Source: Pseudoalteromonas distincta (GTDB lineage: Bacteria > Pseudomonadota > Gammaproteobacteria > Enterobacterales > Alteromonadaceae). Taken from it: a DNA stretch of 64,000 bases. The DNA lies in assembly GCF_000814675.1 (NCBI RefSeq), contig NZ_JWIG01000022.1, positions 176,819-240,818 of the forward strand, in the 5' to 3' direction. The position numbers and the translations under genes are program-made. The number at the start of each line of letters is the position of its first letter. Position 1 is the stretch's first letter. Under the pieces are notes generated by a model, which saw only the letters and a list, made by a program, of their open reading frames with translations, had not been told where the DNA came from and did no database searches. Of this stretch, positions 62,916-64,000 are shown one piece after another.

Positions 62916-64000
62916 AATGACACCCATCTAAATTTTTTAAAAGTGAGGAAGGCAGATTCAAGGTCGAAGTGCACCACCTTTACTAAACTATAAGTTCAGG
63001 AGGTGTGCCATGGGTACCCAATATTCACATTTATCTAACTTTGAACGTTGTCGTTTATTTGAGTGGTATCATTACCAAAAAAAATCAATACGTGAGGTGA
63101 GCCGATTACTAAATCGTTCACATAGCACTATTAGCCGAGAGTTAAAGCGTAATAAATATGATTATTACGTACCAACTTATTACCCTCATCCAGCTCAAAT
63201 GTATTACGAAGTAAGGGTAAGGGAGAGAGCTAAGCGAGTTAAGCTTAAGTCTGTTGAAGCTCAACGATATGTGACTGATAAGCTCAAGCTTGGGTGGAGT
63301 CCAGAGATCATAGCTGGGCGAATAAAATTTGATAAAACCTTACCCAACGTATCTCACGAGGCCATTTATCAATATATATACAAGAATGAACCATCACTTA
63401 TTGTATATTTAGCTAGGCAACATAAAAAACGTAAGAAAAAATATCCAACCCGTAAAACGAAAACAGTTTGGGGTCAAAGATGTAGTATTTTAGACAGGCC
63501 AGATGACATTAATCTCAGAAAAAACTTTGGGCATTGGGAAAGTGACTCTGTTGAATCTAGCGACAGAAAATGTGCGCTGAATGTGTTACTTGAACGAGTT
63601 TCTAGAGTGTGTCATATCACCAAATTACCATCTAAAAAAGCTCTAGCGACATCGAATGCAATATGTAAAAAACTATCTATTTACCCACCGAGTTCTTGTT
63701 TATCGATAACTTATGACAATGGCTCTGAAAATACAGAGTTTAAAAAAGTAGAAGCCATTTTGAAAAATAAATCTTATTTTTGTGAGCCTTACCACAGCTG
63801 GGAAAAAGGTGCTGTAGAACAAATAAATGGTTTAATTAGAAGGTATTACCCGAAGAAAACAAACTTTAGCAAAGTAAGCCATCAGCAATTAAAAAAAGTA
63901 GAGGAACAACTAAATAATCGCCCTAGAAAATGTTTAGGATTTAAAACACCAAATGAAGTCTATAATGAATTAGGTGGTGCACTTCCAATTAGAATCTAGG
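62916..64000 (+). mobile_element. IS30-family insertion sequence (right end beyond window)
   Basis: Left end ATGACACCCATCTAAATTTTTT, matching the ends of the deleted copy at 12238-12346. It carries one transposase gene (63010-63999). A 14-base sequence GAAGTGCACCACCT at 62968 in the leader is the inverted copy of AGGTGGTGCACTTC in the final codons of the transposase, a subterminal inverted repeat. The right inverted repeat should follow within about 35 bases of the window end. Confidence 0.9.
63010..63999 (+). CDS. IS30-family transposase
   Basis: 329 residues, complete (TAG at 63997). N-terminal helix-turn-helix KKSIREVSRLLNRSHSTISR; the DDE triad is Asp179 in GHWESDSV, Asp236 in TYDNGSEN, and Glu270 in EKGAVEQINGLIRRYYPK, with the family Tyr-Pro-Lys motif. 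AGGAGGT lies 7 bases before ATG 63010, an unusually strong ribosome-binding site. No frameshift or internal stop, so it should be active. Confidence 0.96.
   Translation: MGTQYSHLSNFERCRLFEWYHYQKKSIREVSRLLNRSHSTISRELKRNKYDYYVPTYYPHPAQMYYEVRVRERAKRVKLKSVEAQRYVTDKLKLGWSPEIIAGRIKFDKTLPNVSHEAIYQYIYKNEPSLIVYLARQHKKRKKKYPTRKTKTVWGQRCSILDRPDDINLRKNFGHWESDSVESSDRKCALNVLLERVSRVCHITKLPSKKALATSNAICKKLSIYPPSSCLSITYDNGSENTEFKKVEAILKNKSYFCEPYHSWEKGAVEQINGLIRRYYPKKTNFSKVSHQQLKKVEEQLNNRPRKCLGFKTPNEVYNELGGALPIRI

Overview
The window looks like part of the second replicon (chromid, 'chromosome II') of a marine gammaproteobacterium, most likely Pseudoalteromonas. The reasons are the AT-rich base composition, Pseudoalteromonas/Alteromonadales-type proteins throughout, many LysR regulators, a TonB/Hmu haem system, and a plasmid-type replication module (Rep, iterons, ParA, ParB) next to a Tus protein and chromosomal housekeeping genes (class II DAHP synthase, ppsA/ppsR, ydiJ, glyoxylate shunt). 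The taxonomy is inferred from protein character only.

Layout. 0-4.1 kb: divergent malate synthase G (cut by the window edge) and isocitrate lyase, together the glyoxylate shunt. 4.1-4.9 kb: a cluster of eight iteron-like sites, interrupted by a MITE. 4.9-9.7 kb: exported S9 peptidase, pxpA and a lipoprotein GH3 hexosaminidase. 9.9-12.4 kb: a decayed diguanylate cyclase, a LysR/exported-protein pair and an internally deleted IS30 element. 12.4-19.0 kb: a Fur-type haem uptake locus (TonB receptor, hmuTUV, hugZ, ChaN lipoprotein). 19.2-31.8 kb: small membrane proteins and a regulator-rich stretch with five LysR genes and one AraC gene beside small redox or detoxification enzymes (VOC, haloacid dehalogenase, DOPA-dioxygenase-like, MDR reductase, PACE efflux, NTF2-like lipoprotein, Tat-exported aldo/keto reductase). 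32.4-38.4 kb: DUF3185, rmuC, a tandem array of about 190-bp units with terminator-like hairpins, and a SWIM/SNF2 helicase.

38.5-44.7 kb is the replication and segregation core: iterons, parB, parA, an origin region with about ten iterons, two DnaA boxes and a 47-bp palindrome, the putative initiator gene, and tus with three Ter-like sites. The Ter-like sites share 8 of 9 core bases with Escherichia coli Ter. Their orientation would stop the rightward fork leaving the origin and also stop leftward forks arriving from round the circle, which predicts unidirectional (leftward) replication.

44.9-64 kb: class II DAHP synthase, ppsR/ppsA and ydiJ around phosphoenolpyruvate and 2-hydroxyglutarate, a tyrosine recombinase overlapping a CPA1 antiporter gene, a YSC84-type lipoprotein, an AT-rich DUF2971 gene, a patatin-like lipase, a citrulline/ornithine catabolic set (alanine-type symporter, CtlX-like hydrolase, ornithine cyclodeaminase, Lrp regulator), and an IS30 element whose right end lies beyond the window.

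The most notable unexplained signals are the origin-linked fork trap, the iteron cluster 36 kb from the origin, the tandem hairpin array, the dispersed 17-bp palindrome TGTAAAGGGGGTTTACA, and a three-member MITE family with TA target duplications. No rRNA, tRNA or CRISPR array was seen.
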